Part shown: piece by piece, positions 11,877 through 22,940 of the stretch
How the letters are laid out: every line of letters starts with the position of its first letter
How positions within the stretch are numbered: position 1 is the stretch's first letter
From: Voacanga thouarsii
Taxonomy: Eukaryota; Streptophyta; Magnoliopsida; Gentianales; Apocynaceae
DNA: 64,000 nucleotides
Assembly (NCBI GenBank): GCA_026120185.1
Contig: JANUWF010001631.1
Coordinates: 2,847,501-2,911,500 of the forward strand
Direction: 5' to 3'
Made by a program: the position numbers and the translations under genes
Notes under the pieces: generated by a model
The model's input: only the letters and a program-made list of their open reading frames with translations
The model's database searches: none
What the model was told of the DNA's origin: nothing

Positions 11877-13614
11877 GGTATCTCATGCATATCATATATG
11901 GCACAACAGAAAGAATAAGAACAAGATACTATCCCAGGATTCACATTCGTGGGGAAAACAAGACATAAAGAGAAGAAGATCACCTTTCTAGTGAGTCCTT
12001 GTCGTTAAAATTTTTCCTTTCTCGTCTGAGGCGCGGTCCAACAATCCTCTTGATCAAACACCACGAGAGTCGAATGTCCAGCCACTACAATCACAGTGTG
12101 TGTGACTATCTCTAACAGAAATCCACGTGAAGGATCATTCTCAAGCACCAAGATGTTTTTGTGCTAGTAGAAACCAAGAATGGCGGCTAGGGTTTTGATG
12201 AAGAACAATGAGATAGAGAGAAGAGAAGGGAGTCGTGTGTGCCCTAGGGTTTGGAGTTGTTTTCGTGAATCTTCTTGAAATTAGGAATCGTGCATATATC
12301 CTATATGTCACAAAAAAATCCTGTTGAAAATACTCCATCTGAGATTTCTAAAATAATTAGAATTCTCTAATTGTAATTGGAACCATCAAGTTCTCACAAT
12401 TACAATTTGGTCCATAAATTATAACTAATTATAATTTGACCACAACAACTTCTCATTCTCGCAATTAACCCCACTATGTTATCAAATAACATTTTGAGTA
12501 TATAATCCTCTATTGTGTGTGACCTATTAGGTTTCCCAGTTAATTGATAGCGAATATAAATTAATTCAAACGTCTTTGAGATTAATAATCCATAATTAAT
12601 AAGAATTAATCATATTAATTCTAATCAGGATTGGTTTATTAATTCATCAATTAATAAACCCATATTCCGCAGATCATGAGTGGTATCTAGCAATACATCA
12701 TGACCACCCAAGAGTCCAGGAAGTTAAGTGGCTTGACATGAACCCTTCAATAACAAACTACAGTGCAATTAACTCCTTTCACCATACAATATCTCATTCG
12801 GTTTGGAGTACAGAATTAGTTCCAACTCCCTCTAGAATATATATTTATATATTGATTCTAGCTCGAATATAATAGTACTTGTACCAGGAATCCACTACTC
12901 TAGATGTGTATCAATTGGAACTGTTTCCAATACATAGTCGCCTTGGCCAAGGACTTCTCGAGTAGTAATTCCTACAAGTGGCCGTGAGATATTCGCCTCT
13001 ACTATTAGGAGTGGTGAATCCTTTATTGACTCTCTCAATTACTTTTGTTTACCTCACTATGTACCCAATATTCATCCCATAAGCAGCTCTCGATCTGGCT
13101 CCAGAGATTGGAATCAAAGCACAATACTCAGCAAACAAGGTACCTTAAAGATCTCAAGTCTAAGGATACTTGCACGTTTGCTATATTGAGATTATATCAC
13201 TGGCACTAAATAGTTATCCATGTGATTATCTTACAGCCAGGTCATCCAATGTATTTGTTCCATTAATAAGCATCCACGTGTTAACTTTAAGTATCTCAAT
13301 ACTCACAGATATGAGAAACACCGCTTGATCAAATCAAGAAGTCTAACACATGCTAATCTTAACATATTAATGATGTCTTATCTCATTAATACTACGACTA
13401 GGGACTATTTAAGTACTAACACTATATAGTGTAGTAGGAATCTCATATAATAATCTCTATCATGATTTTCTTAACACAGTGTTGTACTAGGGACTTTATT
13501 GAATAGTTATATTACTTAAAAGTAAACAAAAGAAACTGTGAGATAAATAATGGCCTTTATTAAAATAAAATGTGTTATATGCAATGTACAAGTAATTGCC
13601 TTTAGGGCATAACA
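11877..13614 (-). mobile_element. 3' LTR of the minus-strand Ty1-copia element
   Basis: Reverse complement of the solo LTR at 9560-11292. On the minus strand it starts TGTTATGCCC at 13614, 21 bases after the pol stop codon, and runs to GAGATACC at 11877. It lacks the last five bases (CAACA) of the sister LTR, so the end is eroded or deleted. The two LTRs differ by many substitutions and small indels, so they are not a recent pair. Confidence 0.85.
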
Positions 13615-13634
13615 CTAACAAATTCTTACTTACA

Positions 13635-15310
13635 CTAGAGCCAATCATTCATGTATCTAATACCGAATGACTCAATATGCCTATCGTGTTTCTTTTGGGA
13701 TAGTGCTTTTGTAAGCGGGTCAGCTATGTTCTCATCTGTGGGAACTCTCTCTATCTTTACATCATTCCTATCTATGATCTCTCGAATCAGATGATAGCAT
13801 CACAGTACGTGTTTGGATCTTTGGTGAGATCGTGGCTCCTTTGCTTGTGCAATGGCTCCGTTGTTGTCACAATACAAAGATTTTGGACCAACAACGCTAG
13901 GAACCACACCCAGTTCCATTATGAATTTCTTGATCCAAATGGCCTCCTTAGCTGCTTTAGAAGCGGCTTTGTACTCAGCTTCTGTCGTAGAGTCAGCAAT
14001 AGTCACTTGTTTGGAACTCTTCCAACTTATTGCTCCTTCGCACAACGTAAACATGTAGCCGAATTGTGATTTGAAATCAACTTTGTCATATTGAAAACTG
14101 GCATCAGTATACCCGTTTATTTTCAAATCACATTTTCCATATACTAAGAACACATCCTTAGTCCTTCGTAAGTACTTAAGAATATTCTTTACAACTATCT
14201 AATAACCCTCACCAAGGTCGGATTTGTATCTGCTCGTCAAACTGAGAGCACAAGATACATCGGGCCTTGTACATATCATAGCGTACATGATATATCCAAC
14301 TGCTAAAGCATATGGAATCTTACTCATGTGATCCCTTTCAACTTGTGTCTTGGGAGACATCAACTTTGAAAGGCTTACACCATGTGATATGGGTAAGAAT
14401 CCCTTTTTAGATTGATCCATGTTAAACCTTTTTAGCACTTTATTTATGTATGTAGACTGTGAAAAACCTAGCAATGTTTTAGATCTATCTCTATAGATCC
14501 TTATTCCAAGAATATAGGTTGCTTCACCAAGGTCTTTCATGGAGAATTATTTGGACAACCAAATTTTAACCGTTTGCAAGACTGTATATCATTTTCTATT
14601 AGCAATATGTCATGTACATAAAGCAATAAGAAAATGATTGTGCTCCTACTGACCTTTTTGTATACACAAAGCTCATCCATGTTTTGAATGAAACTAAACT
14701 CTTTGATTATTTCATCAAAACGGATGTTCCAACTCCTAGAAGCTTGCTTAGGTCCATAAATGGACCTTTGCAACTTACACACCTTTGTGCTATCATTGGA
14801 TGTGAAATCCTTAGGTTATGTCATATACACTTTCTCAGTCAGATTTCCATTCAGGAAAGTTGTTTTCACATCTATTTGCCAAATCTCATAATCATAATGA
14901 GCAGTAATAGCTAGGAGTATCCTGATGGATTTTAACATGGCTACTGGCGAGAAAATTTCGTCATAGTTAATACCATGTTGTTGACGATAACCCTTCGCCA
15001 CTAGTCATGCTTTATAGGTAACTACGTTACCATCCATGTCCATTTTCTTCTTGAAAACCCACTTGCACCCAATAGGTTTAATTCCTTTGGGTGGATCAAC
15101 CAAATTCCATACTTGATTGTCGTACATGGAATCTATCTCTGACTTCATGGCCTCAAGCCATTTGCCATATTCTGAACTGTTCAGAACATCCTTGTAGGTA
15201 GTAGGCTCATCTTCATCTATGAGCAATATGTCGTTATGGTCACTTATGTGAAATCCATATCTCTCAGGTGCCACACGTATTCTACTAGACCTCCGAAGTT
15301 CTTGTGTAGT
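13635..15310 (-). pseudogene. Ty1-copia pol remnant: reverse transcriptase and RNase H
   Basis: This minus-strand region encodes the second half of a copia polyprotein in broken frames. The RT start shows KWLEAMKSEIDSMYDNQVW and GCKWVFKKKMD (about 15070-15180). Next come [20 protein letters not shown] and [17 protein letters not shown] (14816-14998), then the palm with YVHDILLI where YVDDILL is expected. That Asp-to-His change removes a catalytic residue. Connection motifs MKDLGEATYILGI and CTRPDVSCAL follow (14199-14540). RNase H (13800-14153) retains TDASF, TEAEY and CDNNGA. The frame then continues through ADPLTKAL to a TAG at 13635-13637. Several frameshifts and stops separate the pieces. 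In life RT and RNase H convert element RNA into cDNA. Confidence 0.93.
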
Positions 15311-15435
15311 AGAAGGTTCATCTATTCTCTCAATAGATGTGGTATCAGACGATTAATCCTCATTTGTTTGATCTTCATGAATTTCACTAAGTTCAATTTT
15401 ACTCCTACTCTCCCCTTTGAGCATGTGCTCCTTCT

Positions 15436-16690
15436 CTAAGAAGACGGCATGCTTCGGAACAAACACTTTGTTTTCAAAGGGTAGGTGAAGTAATATCTGA
15501 AAGATTCTTTCAGATATCCCATAAATAAACACTTGTCAGACCTACTATCCAGTTTGTCTAACTGTGGCCTTTTGACAAAGGCAGGACAACCACATACTCG
15601 CAAGTAAGATAACTTTGGTTTCTTACCAAAGAACATCTCAAATAGGGTAGAATCAACCGATTTTGTCGGAACTCTATTTAGTATATAAACAGAAGTCTCT
15701 AGTGCATACCCCCAAAACGATTTTGGTAGGTCTGCAGAAGCCATCATGGTCTGTACCATGTCTAGAAGGGTTCGATTCATTCTCTCAGATACACCGTTAT
15801 GTTGAGGTGTATGTGGTGGGGTCCATTGAGATAATATCCCATTATCTCTAAGAAAACTCAGAAACTCTTGGCTCAAGTATTCTCCTCCTCGATCAGATCT
15901 TAGAGTCTTTATACTTTTGCCAAGTTATTTCTCTATCTCATTCTTGAAGTCTTTGAACTTATCAAAAGCCTCAGATTTGTATTTCATTAAATACAAATAC
16001 CCGTATCGTGAGAAATCATTGATAAGGTTTTGAAATAGTTATAACTTCCTCTTACTTGTATTGACATTGGGCCACACACATCAGAATGTATGAGTTCTAA
16101 TAACTCCTTGGCCCATTCTTTTTTTCTTGAAAAAGGAGTTTTAGCCATTTTACCTAGTAAACAAGACTCGCATGTGCCATATGAATCATAATCAAATGAC
16201 CTTAAGTCACCAAGCTTGTGTAACTTAGAAACACGATTTTTGTTTACACGGCCTAAACGACAATGCCATAAGTAAGAGATGTTAGAGTTATCTATTATAG
16301 GTTTCTTATTGTTTATATTGAGAATTGGATTATCCAAGTCTAGAACATATAAACCATTAACCAGAGTTGATGAACGATAATGAATATCATTCAATGAAAA
16401 AGAATAACATTTATTTTTAAATATCAAATAAAATCCATTTAAGTCTAAACACGCAACTGAGATAATATTCTTCATTAAAACTGGTACATAATAACAGTTT
16501 TGTAATTCTAGAACTAATCCCGAAGGCAGGTTCAGCTCGTATGTCCCCACAGCAAGTGCAGCAAGCTTTGCCCCATTTGCAGTACGTAGGTCCACGTCGC
16601 CTTTCTCAAGCCTTCCACTACTTTTTAGTCCCTACATGTTATTGCACAAATGAGATCCACATCCGGTATCTAATACACATATCTCATTTC
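15436..16690 (-). pseudogene. Ty1-copia pol remnant: protease and integrase
   Basis: Reading downwards from 16690, VLDTGCGSHLC contains the aspartic protease D-T-G (16662-16670), which would cleave the polyprotein. A stop at about 16633 follows, then DLRTANGAKLAALAVGTYEL. The pre-integrase zinc-binding region reads LWHCRLGRVNKNR...CESCLLGKM, where the second conserved His is Arg. The integrase core keeps HSDVCGPM (first Asp), then after a frameshift near 16020 SRYGYLYLMKYKSEAF, a stop, TLRSDRGGEYLS (second Asp) and TPQHNGVSERMNRTLLDMV (Glu). All three DDE positions are still visible, although the frame is broken. Integrase would insert cDNA into host DNA. Confidence 0.93.
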
Positions 16691-16797
16691 TAAAGGCAGT
16701 ATTTATCTCAATCATAAATATACCCGGAGTAGAACTAGATGTGCTTACAAGCTTCTCCTTCTATTTCTTGTCCTTAACAGTCTCCAAGTAGGCCTTA

Positions 16798-17561
16798 TAG
16801 TTGCGCCTCTAGTGGTCCATCTTGCCACAATGATGGCATGGGGCCTTAGTAGCAGCGTCCTTCTTATTCACACCACCTTTGGGCTTCATGGGAGCCTTCT
16901 TCTTCTTTTTTTAAACTTTCTTCTTAGAAGAAGAAGATTCTACCATTAAAACAGCATTGGAATCCTTCTTCATGGAGGACTCCGCAATTTTGAGAAGATT
17001 GATCAACTCAGGAATGGTGGACTCAATCTTGTTCATCTGATAGTTAATCACAAATTGTGAGAAACTATTAGGTAAAAACCGTAGAATTAAGTCAATACTT
17101 AAGTCATGATCCATCGCGAACCCAAGAGATCTAAGCTTCTCTATTAAGCCCAACATCTTCAACCCATAAGTGGCCACAGAAGAACCCTCTACCATTTTGC
17201 AATGGAATAGTTACTTCAAGATCTTGTATCTCTCAGTTTTGGTTTGAGCGTCAAATAGCTCTCGAAGATGTAGTATAATCGATTGAGTATCCATATGCTC
17301 GTGCTATTTTTGCAGCTCAGGAGTCATGGATGCCAGCATATTACACGATACTGTATCACTATCCTCTTTGTGCCTTTTGTGGATAACATGCTCATCACTA
17401 TGAGCATCTTGAGCTGGTGGTGGCGAAATAGGAGTATCTAGCACGTAGAGTAACTTTTTCAATTTGAAAACAATTCTCAAATTTCTATAACAGTCGAGGT
17501 ATTTTGATTTGGTTAACTTGTTGGTCTCCAAGATGCTATGTAGGTTTAGGTTTGTAGACAT
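16798..17561 (-). pseudogene. Ty1-copia gag remnant (UBN2-type) with damaged zinc knuckle
   Basis: The ATG at 17561 opens MSTNLNLHSILETNKLTKSK, the typical start of a plant copia Gag, followed by YLDCYRNLRIVFKL. The frame is interrupted between 17304 and 17195, then resumes with GLKMLGLIEKLRSLGFAM, DLILRFLPNSFSQFVINYQM and IPELINLLKIAE, the UBN2 Gag core. A lysine- and serine-rich tail follows. The zinc knuckle at 16798-16838 reads CHHCGKMDH-stop-RRNYK, with a stop inside it and the last cysteine replaced. Gag would form the virus-like particle. Position upstream of protease and integrase fits the copia order. Confidence 0.9.
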
Positions 17562-18800
17562 GATGCAAGTGACTTAGATATAAAGATAGTGAGGATTAGC
17601 TACTGTATATGCACATGAAATGCAAATAATTAGGATATTAATTAAACGCATTTTTACTCCACTATTTTACTCAATCCAATAGCCCCCACAACTGATTCGG
17701 GAAAACCCGTTGGAAGCTTTCCTAGTGGACTGGTATCCAAATTACTCAAGTATAACCTTGGGTCTGCCCAACAAGCCACTCTTGAGTTCATTGGTAGGTA
17801 TCTAATACTAATTACATCGTATGTAATTTCCAGATCATTGGGTGATTAATAGCTTTTAATCTTAAAGCCTTTTGGGCTACCCCAACTTTTCCTCTAAATT
17901 TCTTTATACTTGAGTTTGTCCAACCGGGATAAAGAATTTAGTTAAATCCAACCTATTAATCAAGAATTTAATTTCATAGCTTGAATATGTCCAATATTGA
18001 GTAGGCTTGGGTTTGCCCAACAACCTGGTCTCGAAAAAGGACTCTCGTTCTTACTATATTAATGGAAGGAATTAGGTTTAATATTAATTGAGAGATTTGT
18101 TCCTTTTAGTGATTTCAATAAATGACATGCATAAAAATCAATAAATCACATAATTGATAATTATGGTAATAAAGCGATTACGTGGTATGGTTATGGACTT
18201 TACCCTAAATTAATTTTTTTGAGCCATAAAAGAAATTAATATAGTTAACCCTATGTGTTCATGCATGATTTAAGTAGAATGTCTTATCTTCTCTCCTTGT
18301 TTTGGTTGCCATCTCCAAAATAAAATAATTCTACTCCTATCTAACATATGTAAACTAATTACATAATTTCCTAAAGAGAGAAAAACCTCGAGTTACATTC
18401 GAGGGGAGTTAGATGAGAAGAGAATTACATAAGAATTCTAGAGAACACAGGATATGCAGGCCCTATTTCATAAAAACCAAAACTGTAAAATACATGAACA
18501 GATATAATTGGTTTTAGTCCATAACCATACACCATGCCATTAATTATGCTTAAACAAAATAAACATATAATTTTTATTATTCCAAAATCATTATTTTGGA
18601 AAAATAAAAAAAATTCTAAAATCAATATTTTAGAAAAATACATTAATTTTAAATTTTCAAAATCATTATTTTGAAAGAATAAAATTGTTTGTCTCAAAAC
18701 TAGTTTTGAGAAGATGCTTTTGGGTCCCATCTCTAGTAGCGAAAAAGCTGGTCTCACTGGCCGGTCAGCGGGCGGGGATCAAGGGGGCAGTGTCCCTTGA
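17562..18800 (-). mobile_element. Copia 5' leader; no 5' LTR or PBS visible
   Basis: Non-coding. Three related phrases (TTGGGTCTGCCCAACAAGCC near 17758, TTGAGTTTGTCCAACCGGG near 17911, TTGGGTTTGCCCAACAACC near 18007) give it a weak internal repeat. Hairpin-like ATTTTGG/CCAAAAT runs occur at 18580-18680. Near 18740-18800 is a GC-richer stretch (minus strand GGGACACTGCCCCC). The expected LTR end (CCCAACA) and a tRNA-Met PBS (TGGTATCAGAGC) are not present. The leader abuts gypsy integrase sequence, so the element's 5' end is missing. Confidence 0.55.
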
Positions 18801-18802
18801 AA

Positions 18803-19560
18803 GAAAATTTTATTTTACCGCCTCTTACGTCGATTCGTATGACTTCTTTCTTCTTTTGTCTACTTTGAACTATCTCCAAGTTGACATTAATTATCTTCAC
18901 AGCATGTCAGACTTTTTTAAGTCCCAAAGCATCTTGTTCACCCATTCTTCTTTTTAGACTTCATTTGCTTCCATAAAGAGCTTCAAATGGGACCATTCCA
19001 ATTGTCAGTTAATAACTATTATTGTATATGAATCCTACATGCGCTAAATTATCAATCTACTTGACTCCAAAATTCAGAACGCATGCTTAGAACAGGTTTT
19101 CAAAATTCCATTCACTCGTTCTGTCTGTCCATACGCGTATAGGTGTGCTACTATGCTAAACCTTATTGTGGTCCCATACCTCCACTGCAGCTTAGTCCAT
19201 AACTTTGGGGTAAATCTAGGATCTTGATTTGACACAGTACTAGGGGGTACTCATGAGGTCTGAATACTTCCTCCATATAAATTTCACTTAACTGCTCTAA
19301 GGAATTCCATTAATTAATAGGAATGAAATGAGTAAACTTAGTTAGTCGATCCATTATCACCCAATAGTATCTTGCCACTCCACTATCATAGGTAATCTTG
19401 TAGTGAGATCTATAGTAAATTCATCCCATTTCCACGACAGATTAGATAATAGTTGTAACCCTCCAGGTCGTTGTTGATTGGCTTTTCTTTACTGACAGAT
19501 TAAACATTATGTTACAAAGTCCGAATTGTCCTTTCCCTTACCAATCCACCAATAATGACA
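18803..19560 (-). pseudogene. Ty3-gypsy integrase remnant
   Basis: Minus-strand pieces in several frames can be followed from the zinc-binding end YWWIGKGK...FVT-stop-CLICQ and RKANQQRPGGLQ (about 19460-19555). The core follows with LSWKWDEFTIDLTTRLP (19387-19437), then TKFTHFIPIN. Near 18960-18990 is PFEALYGSK and near 18860-18900 is QSRQKK, both hallmarks of plant gypsy integrase C-terminal parts. Many stops and frameshifts are present. Sequence recognisable as integrase ends near 18800, where copia leader begins, so the chromodomain region and 3' LTR are missing. Confidence 0.8.
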
Positions 19561-19907
19561 TTTTAGGTTCGAATACATCTTTGTGGCTCCTAGATAGGTG
19601 GTATACTTACTCCAAGGTCCTTCTGCTAAACATCTTATCTCCTCGCATATTGTTTCAAAATACAATGCTGGCCCCGGTAGCAATTAATCCCATCATTGTC
19701 TTTTCAGAACTCATCTCCTCCTGTATTCACCTCCTTTTGCACTAACTTTTGCGCTTTTCATCTTCATCTCGCTCTCTATCCGACTGTTGTAGGAAGGCAG
19801 GTTGAAAGGAGGTATTACTTATCCTTTTTTCTCCGTCTACTGCAAACACTTCTAATTCTGGAATTTGTAACATCCAAAGAGCTAATAAATTTACCTTCCT
19901 ACTAAAG
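19561..19907 (-). pseudogene. Ty3-gypsy RNase H-to-integrase spacer, decayed
   Basis: This lies between the RNase H tail and the integrase zinc-binding part of the same pol remnant. I can follow no frame for more than about 20 codons. It is assigned to the element from its position only. Confidence 0.5.
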
Positions 19908-20055
19908 GCATTTACTGCTGTGTTTGGTTTTCCAGGATAATATTTAATTGGACATTAAAATCCTTCCAAAATTTTCATTCAGCATTTACTACTGTGTTTG
20001 CTTTTCCAGGGCGATATTAAGTTGGACATTGAAATCCTTCCAAAATTTTCATTCA
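19908..20055. repeat. 74-bp tandem duplication in gypsy pol
   Basis: Two adjacent copies (19908-19981 and 19982-20055) share GCATTTACT.CTGTGTTTG.TTTTCCAGG and end CCTTCCAAAATTTTCATTCA. On the minus strand each encodes the KDFNVQ...YRPGKANTVV-type motif that joins RNase H to integrase in gypsy elements. Because 74 is not divisible by three, the two copies are in different frames. Confidence 0.85.
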
Positions 20056-20072
20056 TCAACTTTGCCTTATGC

Positions 20073-20450
20073 TCAAATCCTTTTGAGTAAAAGCATATTC
20101 AAACTCTTGTGGTCAGTGAAGACTTCTAACTCAGCCCCACATAAATAATGTCTCCACTCCAAAAGGGCAAACGCAATAGCAACTAACTCCAAATCATGTA
20201 TAATATGATTCTCCTCATGAGGTTTCCGTTTCCTAAAGATATAAGATATCACCTTTCTCTCTTGCATCAATATTCCTCTTAATCCTTCCTTTGACATATC
20301 TGAGTACTCCTCATAAGGCTTGTCCATCATTGGCAATGTTAAAACAGGAGCAAAGCTTAATCCTTTTCTCAACTCCTGGAATTTTCCTTCACATTTTCCA
20401 GTTCAAACATAAGGAATTTTCTTTTGGGTGAGTCGACTTAAAGTAAAGTT
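20073..20450 (-). pseudogene. Ty3-gypsy RNase H remnant
   Basis: A 99-codon open stretch (20372 down to 20073) contains FAPVLTLPMMDKPYEEYSDM, GLRGILMQERKVISYIFRKR, KPHEENHIIHDLELVAIAFA and LEWRHYLCGAELEVFTDHKS. This is the typical gypsy RT-RNase H continuation. The catalytic Asp/Glu/Asp candidates (YSDMS, DLELVA, FTDHKS) are all present. Upstream, in another frame, LTRKEVPYVW and CEGKFQELRKG extend it to about 20430. It is part of the same minus-strand pol as the RT and integrase pieces. Confidence 0.92.
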
Positions 20451-20536
20451 ATCTTAGAAAAATTTCTCAGTAAATCTCCAATAATATCCTGCAATTCACA
20501 GAAAACATCATATTCAGTTAAGATCTCAAGATGTCT

Positions 20537-21090
20537 CTAGTTCATCACTACTTTAACTTTTGCAGGATCTACTGTACTCGTGACTTTGGATGTCACATGT
20601 CCCAAGAATGCTACTTCTTGTAGCCAAGACTCACATTTACTAAATTTTGCATATAGTTTGGACTTTCTTAACTTTCCTAATACTTTCTGAAGATTATTGT
20701 TCAGGATCTTAGGGATCTTTGGAGTACACCAGAATATCATCTACGAATAGAGCTACAAACTGGGCCGAAATGTCCAGAGCATTAGCTCTATGAAACAACA
20801 GGCATCAGTGATACCAAAGGGGCATCACTACTAGCTCAAAAGTCCATATCGTGTTAAATGCAGTTTTTAATATATTTTCTTTCCGAATCCGAACTTAAAA
20901 ATATCCTTGCCTGAAGTCTAACTTTGAGAATCATCCTATCCTTCATAACTGATCAAACAATTCATCAATCATGAGCAATGGATATTTATTCTTTTTCGTT
21001 ACTGCATTTAACCTCATAAATCTATATACATCAGTGGTGACTCAACTTTCTTTCTAACAAACAAGATAGGTACTCCTTAAAGTAAAGTAC
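20537..21090 (-). pseudogene. Ty3-gypsy reverse transcriptase remnant
   Basis: Minus-strand fragments in order are FVRKK...PLMYIDL (about 21025-21065), SGKDIFKFGFGKK (about 20880-20920) and CPFGITDACCF (about 20795-20825). Then QFVALFVDDILVYSKDP has its catalytic FVDD intact at 20736-20747. The frame shifts after the last motif and resumes as NNLQKVLGKLRKSKLYAKFS, KCESWLQEVAFLGHVTSK and VDPAKVKVV to 20540. At least four stops or frameshifts make it non-functional. Confidence 0.9.
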
Positions 21091-21530
21091 TAGGCCGAAT
21101 GAATTCTTGCTCTATTAATTCCTTTACTTATTTCTTAAACTCCTGCAATTCTGTAGGTACCATTAAATAAGGAATTTTTGAAATTAGCTTTGCCAATGTC
21201 ACTAACTCAATAGAAAATTCTACTTCTCTCTTCAGTGGTAATTCCTTCAATTTCACTGGAAAAACATCTAAATACTCATTCCTAACAGGAACTTTTTTGG
21301 GTTTCTTAACCCCTCCTGGCTTATTAATTACATAGACCAGGTACCCAGTACCCCATTTTTAATTATCTTCTGGGCCTTAAGTCCCAATATACAAGTATTA
21401 CTTTTTCTCCCAGCCTCGTCTACAAATTCCAATATAGGTTTCCAGGCTGACGGAATTGTACTGCTTTATATCTTTAGTCAACTTGATTATGATGCTAGGA
21501 TAGCCAGTCCATGCCTAAGATAGCATCTTA
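21091..21530 (-). pseudogene. End of Ty3-gypsy protease and PR-RT linker
   Basis: Near 21497-21530 the minus strand reads DAILGMDWLS once a small frameshift is allowed. This is the signature that follows the protease fold in plant gypsy elements. The rest, to 21091, is the decayed linker with scattered stops. The catalytic DTG/DSG part and all of gag would lie further upstream (higher coordinates) but are missing, because LTR-X sequence starts at 21531. Confidence 0.65.
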
Positions 21531-22626
21531 TATAACACCCCGCTACCTAGGCCCAACAGGGCCGGGGATGTCGCCCCGTCTAAAAGACAAAGGGTCTTTC
21601 TAACTATGTCACACAACAAAAATAAAATAATACTTTGAAATTAAAAACTTATTACAACCCAAAAATTCAAGAACAAATCCAAGATAAATTGTTCACTATC
21701 ATCTCTCAAAGCAACATATAAATTAAATAACATAGAGTCTTCAAGAAGGCAACATTCTAGCTACTCTTCTCCACAGCAGGATCACCCTGAAAATATGGCA
21801 TAAAAGGTGATGAGATAAAAATCTCAGTAAGTCCGTGTGTGCTTTGAGTGTTCAGGAAAACAGTTCATATATGTGAGTTGTAAAATTTCATAAGAGAAAA
21901 TGCTGGCAAGCAATAAATAAGGTTAAAATAAAGAGTGGTGTTTTCCTCTTTTCAAACCATACAAGTGCACAATAAACCCAACCACTCAAATAGGCGGCCA
22001 CAGGTTACCACATGTTGGGCCCCATGTCTATATAACGGTCAAAATACCACACTTTATGCAGACTGATAAAAGGTAGGTGTACGGCCTACCGGGTAAGATA
22101 CTCCTCCTTCTCTATACCCAAACAAACCGGTTGTCCACTCCAGCAACACATAGTCGACATGACTAAAACTTGCTAGCTTGGACCGGCATGACTAAGTAGT
22201 ACTGTCGCTTCTCCAAGTTGAGTTCATCTTCTGGAGGTGGTCTCCTGCCAGAAGACTCGCTCTTGCTTTTCAAAACTATTACTACTAACCTACCCTTATT
22301 GAGTACTCAACGTTGTTTATCCCACTTGAGAGAAAATTGATAAAACATTGCTTTACTTGAAAATGGTAATCAAGGATTTCTAAAGTTTGTGTCAAAGTTG
22401 GTTTTAGAAAGAGTTTAGTGTTTGAGTAAAACTGCTTGTTGAATTTCAAATAATTTGTTTGACTGAAACAAGAAAGGAAACAATCCTCAATTACCTTTAC
22501 AAAATGAGTGTTCACACACTTCGCGTTTAGCTTGCCATGGTAACCTTTTGTCATCAAATAAGTTTTATGCAGGAGCTTACCTGATCCCTTGCTTGAGCTA
22601 ATTCAAAGATCTTCCAAAGCTGACCT
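21531..22626 (-). mobile_element. LTR-X copy 2, 3' part (reverse), left of a nested insertion
   Basis: It begins TATAACACCCCGCTACC on the plus strand, the reverse complement of the end of LTR-X copy 1 (GGTAGTGGGGTGTTATA at 26918), and matches 25818-26918 inverted for its whole length. It stops with GACCT at 22622-22626, where the forward copy is inserted, and resumes at 26924. The orientation would suit a 5' LTR of the adjacent minus-strand gypsy pol, but no PBS or gag lies between. Confidence 0.9.
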
Positions 22627-22873
22627 TGTGAAACCCTAGTCGAAACCAACGTTAGAGTAAGAGGGTTGGGATGCATATCATATTTATTTTCATGTTTAAA
22701 TATATTTTTATATGATTTTATGTGCTTTAGATTTGTGTTTTTAGTCTCGAAGGCTTAATTATGTTTATTGAGTAAGAAGAACAAAATGATAATTTTTGCT
22801 TGAGGTGAAAATAGGGAGATAGCTTGAGGATTAAATAGGAAAAATATTTTGGAGAGAAAATAAGAACAAGAGT

Positions 22874-22940
22874 TGTTGTGATTTAGTGGTTAAAGCTTTG
22901 GATTTAATTCTTGAGGTCTTGGGTTCAAATTCTATCATTG
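22874..22940 (+). promoter_or_regulatory. tRNA-like A-box/B-box segment in LTR-X copy 1
   Basis: TTTAGTGGTTAAAGC (A-box-like) is followed about 25 bases later by GGGTTCAAATTC (B-box-like). It is the same segment as at 2781-2847, here with a slightly more degraded B box. It sits about 250 bases inside the LTR start on the LTR sense strand. Confidence 0.55.
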
